Source: Mycolicibacterium brumae
Lineage (GTDB): Bacteria > Actinomycetota > Actinomycetes > Mycobacteriales > Mycobacteriaceae
Reading direction: 5' to 3'
Length of the DNA stretch: 64,000 nucleotides
Assembly (NCBI RefSeq): GCF_025215495.1
Contig: NZ_CP104302.1
Location: 3,782,001-3,846,000 of the forward strand
This document shows positions 49,348 to 60,105 of the stretch, piece by piece (position 1 is the stretch's first letter; the number at the start of each line of letters is the position of its first letter). The position numbers were made by a program, and so were the translations under genes. The notes below the pieces were generated by a model that saw only the letters and a list, made by a program, of their open reading frames with translations, was not told the origin of the DNA and made no database searches.

Positions 49348-52300
49348 CCGCGATGGCCTTGCGGATCCGCTGTTCGCTGACCGGCCGGGAGGTGCCAATC
49401 TGCTGCGCCCACAGGCTCACCCGCAGTTCCTCGATCAGGAACGCGATGTCGGCGACATCGGCGGCGGCGGCGCGCTGCGGCGAAAGCGACTGCAGCAGTT
49501 CGTCGTAGGCGTCCTCGACGGCGTGCACCCGGTCCATCCGCTCGCGGTCGGCGCCCGGCGCCTGCGGCAGTCGCTCCAGCCGGCGGCCGACCGCGGTGAG
49601 ATAGCGGGTGAGGTCAGCCAGCCGGGCCGCCCCGGCGCGGGTCACGAAGCCGGGCGGCAGCAGCTGGTCGAGTTGCGCGGTGATGTCCTCGACGGCGTCG
49701 CGCAGCGCCGGACCGGGTTTGTCGGGCAGCCCCACCCGGGAGGTGTGCGCGGCGGCCAGCACCGTCTTGACGCGGCGGGCGATGTCGGCCGTGGTCGCGC
49801 TGAGCCCGGATGCCACCCGGGTCCGGGCGGCGGCGAATTCGGCCCGGGTGCGCGGCGCGGTGGGGACCAACGCGTCGACGGCGGCGTCGGCGCAGTCCTC
49901 CAGCAGCGCCGCCAGCGAGCCGTCCGGGTTGTTGCCCAGCAGCAGCCGGGTGCCCGGATCCAGGCCCCGCTCAACGGCTTTCGCCGGTGACGGGGCGGTC
50001 AGGCGCAACAGCCGGCGCAGGCCGGGCCGCATCGCGGCGGCCTGTTCACCCGGGGTGGCGAACACCCGGATGTCGACCGCCGAGCCGGCGTCGACGAACG
50101 CCGGGAAGCCGCGCACCGTGTGCCCGCCGCTGTCCTGCTCGACGACGGCGGGCAGTTCCGCGAGGTCCTCGGGCCAGTCCCGGAGGCCGGTGCGGGCCAG
50201 GCCGGGCGCCAGCGCGGCGGAGACCGCGCGCCGCGCCGGGGCGGCCAGCTGTTCCTGCAGCGCCGCGAGATCTTTGCCGCGGGCGACCTCTGCGCCGTCG
50301 TCGCCCTGCACCGCGAAGGTGAGCCGCAGATGGTCGGGGATCTTGTCGGCGTCGAAGGCGTCCACCGGGACCACGACCCCGGAGCGCCGTCGCAGCTCGT
50401 CGGCGAGCGCCGCCAGTAGCGACCCGTCGCCGGGGTCCAGGGTGTCCAGCACCGCGCGGGCAGTGTCCGGGGCGGGAACGAAGTTGCGGCGCAGGTCTTT
50501 CGGCAGCGATTTGAGCAGCGCGGTGATCAGTTCCAGTCGCAGCGCCGGGACCTGCCAGGCGAACTGCTCCCCGCCGAGGCGGGCCAGCACCTGCACCGGG
50601 ACGTGCACGGTGACGCCGTCATCGGCGTCGCCGGGAACGTAGCGGTAGCTCAGCGGCAGCCGCAGGTCCCCGGAGCTCCAATTGTCCGGGTGGTCGGTGT
50701 CGGGTTCGGCGCGCAGCAGGTCGGCGCGGGTCATGGTCAGCAGGTCCGGGGTGCGGTGGCGCTGCTTGCGCCACCAGCCGTCGAAATGCCAGGCCGAGAC
50801 CACGTCGGCGGGCACCCGGGCGTCGTAGAAGGCGTACACCTCGTCGTCGCCGGCGAGCAGGTCGCGGCGCCGTGCCCGGTCCTCGAGTTCGGCGAGGTCT
50901 TCGCGCAGCGCGGTGTTGTCGGCGAAGAAGTGGTGCCGGGTCTGCCACTCCCCCTGCGTCAGCGCGTGCCGAATGAATAGCTCCCGGCACAATTCCGGGT
51001 CCACGCCGGCATAGGACACCCGTCGCCGCGGGACCAGCGGCAGCCCGTAAAGCGTCACCCGCTCGAAGGCCATCACCTCGCCGCGTTTGGCGTCCCAGTG
51101 CGGTTCGCTGTGGGTGCGGGTGACCAGGTCGCCGGCGGCGCGTTCGATCAACGTCGGGTCGACGCGCGCGGCGATCCGGCCGTACAGCCGGGCGGTCTCG
51201 ACCAGTTCGGCCACCACCACCCATTGCGGTGGGCGTTTGGTGAGCGCGGAGCCCGGCGCCAGCACGAACTTGGCGTTGCGCGCCCCGAGGTACTCCCGGG
51301 TTTCGCCGCGCCGCTTGGTTTCCGGGTCCCTGCCCCTGGGGGCGCCCTTCTTCGCGTCGTTGGCGCGGTCGTTGCGCAGCCCGATATGGGACAGCAGTCC
51401 GGTGGTCAGCGCGGCGTGGATGCGCTGCGGGTCCGGCGTGGCGGCGTCGTCGGCGCGGATGCCGATGTCGCGGGCGATGCTGCGCAGTTGGCCGACCAGG
51501 TCCTGCCATTCCCGGATCCGCAGATAGTGCAGGAAGTCCTCTCGGCACATCCGCCGAAACGAGCTGCCGGAGCGCTGATCCCGTTGATCGCCGAGGTAGT
51601 TCCACAGGTTCAGGAAGCCGATGAAGTCCGAGTCGGGGTCGGCGAACCGCGCGTGCTTGGCGCGGGCGGCCTCCTCCTTGTCCGCCGGCCGCTCCCGCGG
51701 GTCGGGTATTGCCAGCGCCGCGACGATGACCAGAACCTCTGCGACACAACCGAGTTCGTCGGCTGCCAGGATCATCCGGCCGAGCCGCGGGTCGATCGGC
51801 AGCCGGGCCAGTCGCCGGCCCAGTTCGGTGATCTTCCCGTTGTCATCGAGCGCTCCGAGTTCGGACAGCAGCGCGGCGCCGTCGCGGATGCTGCGGGCAT
51901 CCGGTGGGTCGAGGAAGCCGAACTCGGCGATGTCGCCGAGACCCAGCGCCGCCATCTGCAGCATCACCGCGGCCAGGTTGGTGCGCAGGATCTCCGGGTC
52001 GGTGTGTTCGGGCCGGGTGTCGAAGTCCTCTTCCGCGTACAGCCGGATGCACACGCCCGGCGCGGTGCGCCCGGCCCGGCCGGCCCGCTGGTTGGCCGAG
52101 GCCTGCGAGATCGGTTCGATCGGCAGCCGCTGCACCTTGGTGCGCCGGCTGTATCGGGAGATCCGGGCGGCGCCCGGGTCCACCACGTAGCGGATGCCGG
52201 GGACGGTCAGCGAGGTTTCGGCGACGTTGGTGGCCAGCACCACCCGGCGATTGCTGTGCGGCGCGAACACCTTCTGCTGCTCAGCGGTGGGCAGCCGGGC

Positions 52301-53329
52301 GTACAGCGGAAGCACCTCGACCGGGAATGTCCTGTCCGCCAACGCGGTTCGCAGCGCCTCGGCGGTGTCACGGATCTCGCGTTCGCCGGACAGGAAGACC
52401 AGCACGTCGCCGGCCGGTTCGTCTTCGAGCTCGGCCACCGCGTCGATGATGGCCTCGGTCTGGTCGCGCAGCTCGGTGCGGACGACCTCGTGATCGGGGT
52501 CATCGGCGTCGTCAGCGTCGGCGGTTTCCGGCCCGACCGCCACTTCCAGTGGGCGGTACCGGATGTCGACCGGGTAGGTGCGGCCGGACACCTCGATGAT
52601 CGGGGCCGGACCGTCCGGCCCGGCGAAGTGCGCGGCGAACCGCGCCGGCTCGATGGTCGCCGAGGTGATGATGAGTTTCAGGTCGGGCCGGCGCGGCAGC
52701 AGCTCGCGCAGGTAGCCGATCAGGAAGTCGATGTTGAGGCTGCGTTCGTGCGCCTCGTCGAGGATCAGCGTGTCGTAGCGGGTCAGCCGGCGGTCGCGCT
52801 GGATCTCGGCGAGCAGGATGCCGTCGGTCATCAGTTTGACCAGGGTGGCATCCGATGCCCGGTCGGTGAAGCGCACGGTGTAGCCGACCGCGTCGCCGAG
52901 CGGGGTGTGCAGTTCGTCGGCGATGCGCTGGGCGACGGTGCGGGCGGCCAGCCGGCGCGGTTGGGTGTGCCCGATCATGCCGCGCACGCCGCGGCCGATG
53001 TCCAGGCAGATCTTGGGCAGCTGGGTGGTCTTGCCGGAGCCGGTCTCCCCGGCCACCACCAGCACCTGGTTGGCCTTCACCGCGGCGGCGATCTCGTCGC
53101 GGAACGCGCTGACCGGCAGGTCCGGGTACTCGATGACCGGGACCGCCGCGGCGCGGGCGGCCAGCCGGGCTTCGCCGATGGCGATCTGCTCGCCGAGTTT
53201 CGCCAGCTGCTCAGGGCTGGGATCGCGCAGGCCGCGCAGCCGTCGGCGCAACCGGGCGGCGTCGGCCAGGGTCAGGCCGTCGAGACGCCGCCGCAGGTCA
53301 CGCAGCTGTTCGGGCGACGGTTCGGACAC
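49337..53329 (-). CDS. hrpA: ATP-dependent RNA helicase HrpA
   Basis: 1330 residues from a GTG. DEAH motifs are VVAGETGSGKTTQLPKICLDIG (Walker A), HTQPRRLAARTVAQRI, LILDEAHERSLNIDFLIGYL, ITSATIEPARFAAHF, LPLYARLPTAEQQKVF, VLATNVAETSLTVPGI and QRAGRAGRTAPGVCIRLY. A long C-terminal region of HrpA type (DUF3418, from about 690) follows. Proposed roles are ribosome rescue and mRNA processing. The length matches E. coli HrpA (about 1300). Confidence 0.96.
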   Translation of the reverse strand: MSEPSPEQLRDLRRRLDGLTLADAARLRRRLRGLRDPSPEQLAKLGEQIAIGEARLAARAAAVPVIEYPDLPVSAFRDEIAAAVKANQVLVVAGETGSGKTTQLPKICLDIGRGVRGMIGHTQPRRLAARTVAQRIADELHTPLGDAVGYTVRFTDRASDATLVKLMTDGILLAEIQRDRRLTRYDTLILDEAHERSLNIDFLIGYLRELLPRRPDLKLIITSATIEPARFAAHFAGPDGPAPIIEVSGRTYPVDIRYRPLEVAVGPETADADDADDPDHEVVRTELRDQTEAIIDAVAELEDEPAGDVLVFLSGEREIRDTAEALRTALADRTFPVEVLPLYARLPTAEQQKVFAPHSNRRVVLATNVAETSLTVPGIRYVVDPGAARISRYSRRTKVQRLPIEPISQASANQRAGRAGRTAPGVCIRLYAEEDFDTRPEHTDPEILRTNLAAVMLQMAALGLGDIAEFGFLDPPDARSIRDGAALLSELGALDDNGKITELGRRLARLPIDPRLGRMILAADELGCVAEVLVIVAALAIPDPRERPADKEEAARAKHARFADPDSDFIGFLNLWNYLGDQRDQRSGSSFRRMCREDFLHYLRIREWQDLVGQLRSIARDIGIRADDAATPDPQRIHAALTTGLLSHIGLRNDRANDAKKGAPRGRDPETKRRGETREYLGARNAKFVLAPGSALTKRPPQWVVVAELVETARLYGRIAARVDPTLIERAAGDLVTRTHSEPHWDAKRGEVMAFERVTLYGLPLVPRRRVSYAGVDPELCRELFIRHALTQGEWQTRHHFFADNTALREDLAELEDRARRRDLLAGDDEVYAFYDARVPADVVSAWHFDGWWRKQRHRTPDLLTMTRADLLRAEPDTDHPDNWSSGDLRLPLSYRYVPGDADDGVTVHVPVQVLARLGGEQFAWQVPALRLELITALLKSLPKDLRRNFVPAPDTARAVLDTLDPGDGSLLAALADELRRRSGVVVPVDAFDADKIPDHLRLTFAVQGDDGAEVARGKDLAALQEQLAAPARRAVSAALAPGLARTGLRDWPEDLAELPAVVEQDSGGHTVRGFPAFVDAGSAVDIRVFATPGEQAAAMRPGLRRLLRLTAPSPAKAVERGLDPGTRLLLGNNPDGSLAALLEDCADAAVDALVPTAPRTRAEFAAARTRVASGLSATTADIARRVKTVLAAAHTSRVGLPDKPGPALRDAVEDITAQLDQLLPPGFVTRAGAARLADLTRYLTAVGRRLERLPQAPGADRERMDRVHAVEDAYDELLQSLSPQRAAAADVADIAFLIEELRVSLWAQQIGTSRPVSEQRIRKAIAAIR

Positions 53330-53347
53330 CGTCGCAACGATAGCGGG

Positions 53348-55075
53348 TTAACGCAGCTGCCAGTCCGCGGCTGCGCGGCGCTGATCCCAGAACCGGGCGA
53401 ATCGTCCACCGGCGGTGCGCAATTCCTCCACGCCGCCGTCTTCGACGATGCGGCCGCCTTCGACGAACACCACCCGGTCCGCGCCGCTGATGCTGGCCAA
53501 CCGGTGCGCGACGATCACCCGGGTGCGGTCGCGCTCGTCGGCGGTCAGCGCGGCGACCACGGCGGCCTCGTTCTCGGTGTCGAGCGCGCTGGTCGCCTCA
53601 TCGACCAGCAGCACCGGCGCGGGTTTGAGCAGCGCCCGGGCGATGCCGACCCGCTGCCGCTCCCCGCCGGAGAGCCCGGTCCCGGCCTCGCCGACCGCGC
53701 TGTCCACGCCGTCGGGCAGCCGGGCCGTCAGCTCGTCGACGCGGGCCAGCCGCAGCGCGCCGGCCACCTGGTCGGCCGACGCCGCCGGGGCGCCGACGGT
53801 GACGTTCTCGGCGATGGTCCCGTCGAACAGGTAGGAGTGCTGGAACACCATGCTGATCGCCGCGCGCCGGGAGTCCGGGTCCATCTCGGCCAGGTCGACG
53901 CCGTCGATCAGCACCTGCCCGGATTCGGGTTGGCACAGGCCGGCGATCAGCGCCAGGATGGTGCTCTTGCCGGACCCGGACGGGCCGACGATCGCCGTCG
54001 TCGTCCCGGGTTCCAGGGTGAGGTTCAGCCGATCGATCACCGCCGGGCCGCCGTAACCGAACGACACGTCGCGCAGCTCGATGCGCGGCGCGGCGATCCC
54101 GTCGGGCAGCGTGGCCGTCCCCGCGGTGAGTCGCGGCGCGTCCAGCACCGTCTGGATGCGGGCCAGGGTGGCCCGCGAGGTCTCGATGGCCGGGGACAGT
54201 TCGCTCAGCGTGGTGAACGGTTCCAGGTAGCGGACCAGCACCACGATCAGCGCGATGGCCTCCGGCGCGCTGATGACGCCGCGCACGGTCAGCACGCTGG
54301 CGATGCCGGCGAATCCGATCAGCGCGATCTGGGTGGCGATGCTGAACAGCACCTGGCCGGGCACCTGCATGGCCAGCAGCCGCACCGTGGCGCCGTGCTG
54401 GGCGTCCAGGGCGGCGCCGGCCAGGCTGCGTTCGGCGCCGACCCGGCGCGCGGCGCGCAGCGCCTGCTGGGTGCGGGCGAATTCGATGATGCGCTCGGTG
54501 AGTTCGGTGTTGGTCTGCTCGGCAAGTTTGTCGGCGTTTCGGCTGAGCCGGGTCGACGCCCACATGGCGGCCAGCAGCAGCGCCACCCCGGCCAGCGCCG
54601 CGAGCGCCACCGGGACCGACACCGTCAGCAGGGCCACCGCGATGGCGGCCGGCAGCAGGATCGCCCCGACCAGCGGGGTCAGCAGGTACACCACCAGCCC
54701 GACCAGCTCCGGTCCGGTGGAGGCGATCGCGGCGCGGGTGGCGGCGGTGTTGTCGGCGTCGAACCAGGGCAGCGCCACGGTGGGCAGCCGGTCGGCCAGG
54801 TCGCGCTGGCTGTGGTCGAGCACGCCGAAGCCGATGGCGAACCCGATCCGGGCGCAGACGCCGTCGATCAGCCAGCCGGCCAGCGTCGCGGCGGTCAGCC
54901 AGCCCAGCCAGACCAGCGCGTCGGCGGGATGCTCACCGAACAGCGCGGCCACCAGCGGCACCAGCAGCACGGTGGCCGCCGCGCGCAGCAGCACCGAGAG
55001 CACGCTCAACGCGAGGTAGCCGGTGAAGCGCCGGCGGGTTTCGGGGTCCATCAGCGCGAACAGGGTGCGGATCAT
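53348..55075 (-). CDS. irtB: Mycobactin import ABC half-transporter IrtB
   Basis: 575 residues. The membrane domain (about 15-300) precedes a nucleotide-binding domain with Walker [17 protein letters not shown], signature [16 protein letters not shown], Walker [13 protein letters not shown] and switch VIVAHRLAS. It pairs with IrtA to move ferric carboxymycobactin across the membrane. ATGA overlap with irtA (55072-55075). hrpA starts 18 bp downstream on the same strand. Confidence 0.94.
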   Translation of the reverse strand: MIRTLFALMDPETRRRFTGYLALSVLSVLLRAAATVLLVPLVAALFGEHPADALVWLGWLTAATLAGWLIDGVCARIGFAIGFGVLDHSQRDLADRLPTVALPWFDADNTAATRAAIASTGPELVGLVVYLLTPLVGAILLPAAIAVALLTVSVPVALAALAGVALLLAAMWASTRLSRNADKLAEQTNTELTERIIEFARTQQALRAARRVGAERSLAGAALDAQHGATVRLLAMQVPGQVLFSIATQIALIGFAGIASVLTVRGVISAPEAIALIVVLVRYLEPFTTLSELSPAIETSRATLARIQTVLDAPRLTAGTATLPDGIAAPRIELRDVSFGYGGPAVIDRLNLTLEPGTTTAIVGPSGSGKSTILALIAGLCQPESGQVLIDGVDLAEMDPDSRRAAISMVFQHSYLFDGTIAENVTVGAPAASADQVAGALRLARVDELTARLPDGVDSAVGEAGTGLSGGERQRVGIARALLKPAPVLLVDEATSALDTENEAAVVAALTADERDRTRVIVAHRLASISGADRVVFVEGGRIVEDGGVEELRTAGGRFARFWDQRRAAADWQLR

Positions 55076-57630
55076 CGGGTCTCTCCCTGCGACGACGCGG
55101 CGCCGGCGTGGGCGAAACCGCCGGTGTCCCAGAGCGCCCGGTACCTGCCGCCACGCTCCAGCAGTTCGCTGTGCGTCCCGGATTCGGCGATGGCCCCGTC
55201 GTCGAGGACGACGATGTTGTCCGCGCCGGTGATGGTGTGCAACCGGTGCGCGATGACGAGCACGGTGCGGTCGGCGGTGAGCCGGTTCAGCGCCTGCTGC
55301 ACCTGGTATTCGGATTCCGGGTCGGCGAAGGCGGTGGCCTCGTCGAGGATCAGGACGTCGGTGTCGGCCAGGATGGCGCGGGCGATGGTGAGCCGCTGCT
55401 TCTCGCCGCCGGACAGCGCGGCGTCCGGCCCGAGCACGGTGCCGTAGCCCTCCGGCAGCGCCGTGATCCGGTCGTGGATCTGGGCGTCGCGGGCGGCCTG
55501 CATGATCCGTTCGGTGCCGGCCTGCGGGTCGGCCAGCGCGATGTTCTCGGCGACGGTGCCGCGCACCAGCTGCGGGTCCTGCAGCACAAACCCGACGCGC
55601 CGGTACAGCTCGTCGGCGTCGAGTTCGGCGATGTCGACGCCGCCGATTCGGATGGCGCCGGACTGCACGTCGTAGAACCGGGCCAGCAACGCGGCCAGGG
55701 TGGACTTGCCGGATCCGGACGGCCCGACCAGGGCGGTGACGGTGCCGGGGGCCAGGGTGAGGTTCACATCGCGGATGACCGGGACGCCGGGCCGGTAGCC
55801 GAAGGTGACATTGTCGAACACGACGTCCCGGCCGCCCGCGGCGTCGGCGCCCGAGCTCTCCCGGGTGGCCAGGTCGGTCTCATCGAGGGTGTTCTGGATC
55901 CGGCGGGCGGCTTGCACGCCACCGCTGATCCCGCTGATCCCGTAGCCGATGCCGAGCAGCCGGGCGCCGAAGGTGGCGCCCAGGAACAGGAACGGCAGCA
56001 GATCGACCGGGTCCATCCGGCCGCTGACGATCAACCAGGTGCCCAGCGCGGTGATCAGCCACAGGAACGTCGAGGGCCGGGTGACCAGGTCCATCAGCGT
56101 CTTCTTGGCGACGAACGGCTGCTGCCAGTCGACCAGGAATTCCAGGTACTCGTCGAGCCGGCGGCGGAACCCGGAGGCCGCGGCGCCGCCGAAGATCCGG
56201 ACCACCGGCTGGCCGTCGAGATAGCCCGCCGCTTCGCCGCTCATCCGCTCCGCCCAGCGCTGCGAGGCCAGCACCTTCGGGCCTGAGGACGCCGCCATGC
56301 TCAGCATCAACAGGATGTAGCCGATCACCGGGATCAGCAGCGCCAGCGCCAGCCGCCAATCCACCACGAACAGGTAGACCAGGACCGCGACGGGCGCGAC
56401 GACGGCGTTCACCGCGTCGGGGACCGCGTGGGTGACCAGGTAATGCAGCGCCAGCGGGTCGTCGGCGACGTGCTGTTTGACCGAGCCGGAGCCGCGGGCG
56501 ATGAACCAGCCCAGCGGCAGGCGGGACATCTTGTCCAACAGCCGGCCGCGCAGGTCGCGGGCGAACCGGGCGTCGATCACATGCAGCCACAGGGTCAGCG
56601 CGGCGCCCAGCGTCGTTCCGACGCCGAGCAGCACAATGGCCGCCAGGCCGAGGCTCTTGAGCCGGTCCGGTTCCGCGCCGGCCAGCAGCAGCCGGGCCAG
56701 TTCGACCAGCAGCACGTACGGCGCCAGCTGGGCCAGGGTGACCAGCGCCTGCAGCACCCCGGACACGATCAGCGGGGTGCGCAGCGGCGCCAGCAACTGG
56801 CCGGCGCCCTGGGCGCGCCAGCTGCCCTGGGCCTGGGGCGCCGCGACGACCTCGGGCGTCTGCTCCGGTTCGTCGGTGCTCTCCGGCACCCTCCAGCTGC
56901 CCATCCCGCAGCCGAAGATCCAGTAGGCCTGCGCGTGCATTTCGGATTTGGGGAAGCCGAACTCGCCTCTCAGCCGGTTGCGCAGATGCTTGAGCGAACC
57001 CGTCTCGCAGCCCACCCAGGCGTACCAGTTGGACCAGTCGCGGGATTCGACGGCCGTCGCCAACGAGGTGGTGTCCGCGCGGGGGACGCGGTGCACCCGC
57101 AGCCGGGGGTGCTCGGCGATCGGGATGAGCAGGTCGTCGTCGTGGTGGGTTTCCAGGTAGCACTCGATCGGGATATCCGACGGCACCGCGCCGATGATGC
57201 CGTTGATCGCCGGGGTGGAGGCCGCGTCGCCGACGAGCAGATAGCCGGCCGGCGGTTCCTCGGTGACGTGGAATCCGACCGAGCCCATCGCCATCACCGC
57301 GATCTGGTCGCCGGGGCCGGCCGAACGCGCCCACAGCGAGGCCGGTCCGGCCGGGTCGTGCAGCACCACGTCGATGGCGAAGTCGCCGGATTCCGGGTCG
57401 GCTTCGCTGAGGGTGTAGGCGCGCTGAAACTCGGTGTCGGAGCCGTCCGGGTCGGGGAACCAGAACCGCAGCCAGGCCGTCGGCTGGGCGTCGAGGTCGT
57501 TGAAAACCGTCGGGCTGGTCAGCCGGATCCGCAGAAAATTCGGTGTCAGCAGTTCGGTCCCGGTGACCGTCGCGATGTGGTCCCGGGCGCCGAATCCGCG
57601 CAGCAGAGCGCCCTGTAGCCCGCGTGCCAT
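55072..57630 (-). CDS. irtA: Mycobactin import/reductase ABC half-transporter IrtA
   Basis: 852 residues from ATG 57630. A fused N-terminal siderophore-interaction domain binds FAD (about 15-265; [43 protein letters not shown]). The membrane domain is about 290-570, and the ATPase domain (about 600-850) has [30 protein letters not shown] and [14 protein letters not shown]. It reduces and releases iron from mycobactin during import. An IdeR-like box lies 26-44 nt upstream. AGGA precedes the ATG. Confidence 0.96.
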   Translation of the reverse strand: MARGLQGALLRGFGARDHIATVTGTELLTPNFLRIRLTSPTVFNDLDAQPTAWLRFWFPDPDGSDTEFQRAYTLSEADPESGDFAIDVVLHDPAGPASLWARSAGPGDQIAVMAMGSVGFHVTEEPPAGYLLVGDAASTPAINGIIGAVPSDIPIECYLETHHDDDLLIPIAEHPRLRVHRVPRADTTSLATAVESRDWSNWYAWVGCETGSLKHLRNRLRGEFGFPKSEMHAQAYWIFGCGMGSWRVPESTDEPEQTPEVVAAPQAQGSWRAQGAGQLLAPLRTPLIVSGVLQALVTLAQLAPYVLLVELARLLLAGAEPDRLKSLGLAAIVLLGVGTTLGAALTLWLHVIDARFARDLRGRLLDKMSRLPLGWFIARGSGSVKQHVADDPLALHYLVTHAVPDAVNAVVAPVAVLVYLFVVDWRLALALLIPVIGYILLMLSMAASSGPKVLASQRWAERMSGEAAGYLDGQPVVRIFGGAAASGFRRRLDEYLEFLVDWQQPFVAKKTLMDLVTRPSTFLWLITALGTWLIVSGRMDPVDLLPFLFLGATFGARLLGIGYGISGISGGVQAARRIQNTLDETDLATRESSGADAAGGRDVVFDNVTFGYRPGVPVIRDVNLTLAPGTVTALVGPSGSGKSTLAALLARFYDVQSGAIRIGGVDIAELDADELYRRVGFVLQDPQLVRGTVAENIALADPQAGTERIMQAARDAQIHDRITALPEGYGTVLGPDAALSGGEKQRLTIARAILADTDVLILDEATAFADPESEYQVQQALNRLTADRTVLVIAHRLHTITGADNIVVLDDGAIAESGTHSELLERGGRYRALWDTGGFAHAGAASSQGETR

Positions 57631-57655
57631 CGGCGATCCTCCCATCCGTCATTGA

Positions 57656-57674
57656 TGAGGTTAGCCTTGCTTGG
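57656..57674 (-). promoter_or_regulatory. IdeR iron-box candidate upstream of irtA
   Basis: TGAGGTTAGCCTTGCTTGG matches 12-13 of 19 positions of the IdeR consensus TTAGGTTAGGCTAACCTAA (the centre may be G or C). One half is strong (AGGTTAG) and the other weak. The position 26 bp before the irtA start fits iron repression as known for irtAB. Confidence 0.6.
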
Positions 57675-57768
57675 CTTTCGACGGCCGCGCACACCCTGCG
57701 GGTTCACTCGCGGGTGACTTGTCCAATCCGCCACGACGCCCCGTTCGGGCAACCTACCTTCTACTGCT

Positions 57769-59157
57769 ATGAATGCCCTCGTCGTCCGCAGTGCGATCGT
57801 CGCCGCCATCGGCGGACTCATCTTCGGCTTCGACACCGCGGTGATATCCGGCGCCGAGAAACAGATCCAGCACGTCTTCGGGCTGAGCGCCACCATGCTC
57901 GGCTTCACCGTGACGACTGCGCTGATCGGCACCATCATCGGCGCGCTGATCGCCGGGCGGCCCGCCGACAAGTACGGCCGCAAGAAGATGCTGTACGCGA
58001 TCGGCATTCTGTACGTGATCTGCTCGCTGGGAACGGCTTTCGCCGTCAACGTCGAGATGCTGATGCTGTTCCGGTTCATCGGCGGCCTGGGCGTCGGCGC
58101 GTCCAGCGTCTGCGCCCCGATCTACACCGCCGAGGTGGCGCCGCCCGCGCATCGCGGCCGGTTGGTCGGCCTGGTCCAGTTCAACATCGTGCTCGGCATC
58201 CTGGTCGCCTACGCGTCCAACACCGTCATCCGCGAACTGGTCGACAGCGACCACGCCTGGCGCTGGATGCTCGGCGTGATGCTGGTGCCGTCGGTGATCT
58301 TCCTGCTGCTGCTGCCGACGGTGCCGGAGACTCCGCGCTGGCTCGCCGCCAACGGCCAGTGGGAGAAGGCCGCCGAAACCAGCCGCCGGCTGTGCCGCAG
58401 CCAGGAAGAGTCCGACGCGGTGATGACCGAGATCCGGGAGTCACTGTCGGAGGCGCAGAACGCGGCCTCGGTGCCGTTCTTCACCCGCCAGCACCGCAAG
58501 GTCATCATGCTGGCTGTCGCCATCGCGTTCTTCAACCAGATGTCCGGCATCAACGCGATCCTGTACTACGCGCCGCGGGTCATGGAGCAGGCCGGCGCGA
58601 GCACCAGCTCGGCGTTCTTGATGAGCATCGGCGTGGGTCTGATGAACCTGGTCGCAACCATGGCCGCGCTGACCGTCATCGACAAGATCGGCCGACGAAA
58701 ACTCATGATCGTCGGCTCGGTGGGCTATCTGCTCTCGCTCGGCTTCCTGGCCGGGGTGATGTTCTACTACGAGGACGCCAAGGGCGGCGAGTTCACCACC
58801 ACCTCGTCGATTCTGGTGCTGGGCGGTCTGATGTTGTTCATCGCCGCGCACGCCTTCGGTCAGGGCTCGGTGATCTGGGTGTTCATCTCCGAGATCTTCC
58901 CGAACCGGATCCGCGGCCGCGGCCAGTCGCTCGGCAGCCTGACGCACTGGGTGTTCGCCGCGATCACCTCGTTCGCGTTCCCGCCGATCATCACCGCGCT
59001 CGGCGGCGGGGTGGCGTTCAGCATCTTCTTCATCGCCATGATCGGCCAGCTGATCTGGGTGCTAAAGGTCATGCCGGAAACCAAGGGCGTGCCGCTTGAG
59101 GAGATGGAGGCCAAACTCGGCCTCGCCGAACCCCTTCCGGTGCGAGGAGTGCGCTGA
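57769..59157 (+). CDS. Sugar porter family MFS transporter
   Basis: 462 residues, twelve membrane helices. Family signatures are FGFDTAVISGAEK, GRPADKYGRKKML (loop 2-3), RFIGGLGVGASSVCAPIYTAEVAPPAHRGRL, PETPRWL, NQMSGINAILYYAPRVME, IDKIGRRKLMIVG and the final PETKGVPLEEME. Likely a proton-coupled sugar importer. It overlaps the fructokinase-like gene by one base and probably brings in its substrate. A TACCTT -10 lies 8 nt before the ATG. Confidence 0.94.
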   Translation: MNALVVRSAIVAAIGGLIFGFDTAVISGAEKQIQHVFGLSATMLGFTVTTALIGTIIGALIAGRPADKYGRKKMLYAIGILYVICSLGTAFAVNVEMLMLFRFIGGLGVGASSVCAPIYTAEVAPPAHRGRLVGLVQFNIVLGILVAYASNTVIRELVDSDHAWRWMLGVMLVPSVIFLLLLPTVPETPRWLAANGQWEKAAETSRRLCRSQEESDAVMTEIRESLSEAQNAASVPFFTRQHRKVIMLAVAIAFFNQMSGINAILYYAPRVMEQAGASTSSAFLMSIGVGLMNLVATMAALTVIDKIGRRKLMIVGSVGYLLSLGFLAGVMFYYEDAKGGEFTTTSSILVLGGLMLFIAAHAFGQGSVIWVFISEIFPNRIRGRGQSLGSLTHWVFAAITSFAFPPIITALGGGVAFSIFFIAMIGQLIWVLKVMPETKGVPLEEMEAKLGLAEPLPVRGVR

Positions 59158-60104
59158 TGAGCGACCGGGTGCTCAGCCTCGGCGAGGCGTTGATCGATGT
59201 CGTCATCCGCCCCGACTCGGCGGTGGAGCACGTCGGCGGCAGCCTGCTCAATGTCGCCGTCGGGTTGGCGGCGCTGGGCCGCAAGGCCAGCCTGTGCGCG
59301 TACTGGGGCGATGACGACCACGGCCGGATGCTCTCGGATTGGACCCGCCGCGCCGGCGTCACGCTCACCCCGGGCACCGAGTCGGCGCCGAAATCACCGG
59401 TGGCCTACGCCCATCTCGATGAGGTCGGGCACGCCACCTACGAGTTCGCGATGACCTGGGCGGTGCCGGAGCCACCGGACCTGACGCAGTTCGGCCACCT
59501 GCACACCGGCAGCATCGCCGCGACGCTAGAGCCTGGCGGCGCCGAGGTGCTGGAGTTGACCCGCCGGATGCGCAACTACGGCACCGTGTCCTACGACCCG
59601 AACGTGCGCCCGGCGCTGATGCGCCAACCCGAGGCCGTGGTGGACCGGATCGAGAACATGATCAGCGCCTCCGATGTGGTGAAGGCCAGCGACGAGGACC
59701 TGGAGTGGCTGTACCCGGGCACCCCGGTCGAGGACATCATGCGGCGGTGGGTGAACTCCGGGCCGTCGATGGTGGTGATCACCCGCGGGCCGTGGGGCGC
59801 GTACGCGCTGCTGAAGTCCAACCGCGACATGCTGCACCTGGATCAGCTGCGGGTCGAGGTGGCCGATTCGGTGGGCGCCGGGGACTCGTTCATGGCCGGG
59901 ATGATCTCCGGGCTGCTCGACGCCGGCCTGCTCGGATCCCTGGAAGCCCGGGGGCGCCTGGCCGCCGCGGGCTGGTCGGCGGTGCAGCCCGCGCTGCATC
60001 GCGCGGTGATCACCAGCGCGATCACGGTGAGCAATCACGGCGCCTATGCGCCGACGATCGACGAGGTCAACGCCATGCACGCGGCGGACCCGCAGCTGCT
60101 CTGA
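59157..60104 (+). CDS. PfkB family carbohydrate kinase (fructokinase-like)
   Basis: 315 residues. N-terminal SLGEALIDVVIRP and VGGSLLNVAVGLAALGRKASL fit PfkB kinases, and the catalytic Asp lies in DSVGAGDSFMAGMISGLL. Fructose is the best guess from similarity and from the overlap with a sugar porter, giving a second route to phosphorylated fructose beside the PTS. Ends 1 bp from the convergent PLP-enzyme gene. Confidence 0.88.
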   Translation: MSDRVLSLGEALIDVVIRPDSAVEHVGGSLLNVAVGLAALGRKASLCAYWGDDDHGRMLSDWTRRAGVTLTPGTESAPKSPVAYAHLDEVGHATYEFAMTWAVPEPPDLTQFGHLHTGSIAATLEPGGAEVLELTRRMRNYGTVSYDPNVRPALMRQPEAVVDRIENMISASDVVKASDEDLEWLYPGTPVEDIMRRWVNSGPSMVVITRGPWGAYALLKSNRDMLHLDQLRVEVADSVGAGDSFMAGMISGLLDAGLLGSLEARGRLAAAGWSAVQPALHRAVITSAITVSNHGAYAPTIDEVNAMHAADPQLL

Positions 60105-60105
60105 G

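Noticed and set aside
51098..55447. 1449-codon open frame on the plus strand
   Set aside because: It is antisense to hrpA and irtB, which carry full family motifs. Its product is low-complexity Gly/Arg/Val/Asp typical of a GC-rich shadow frame.
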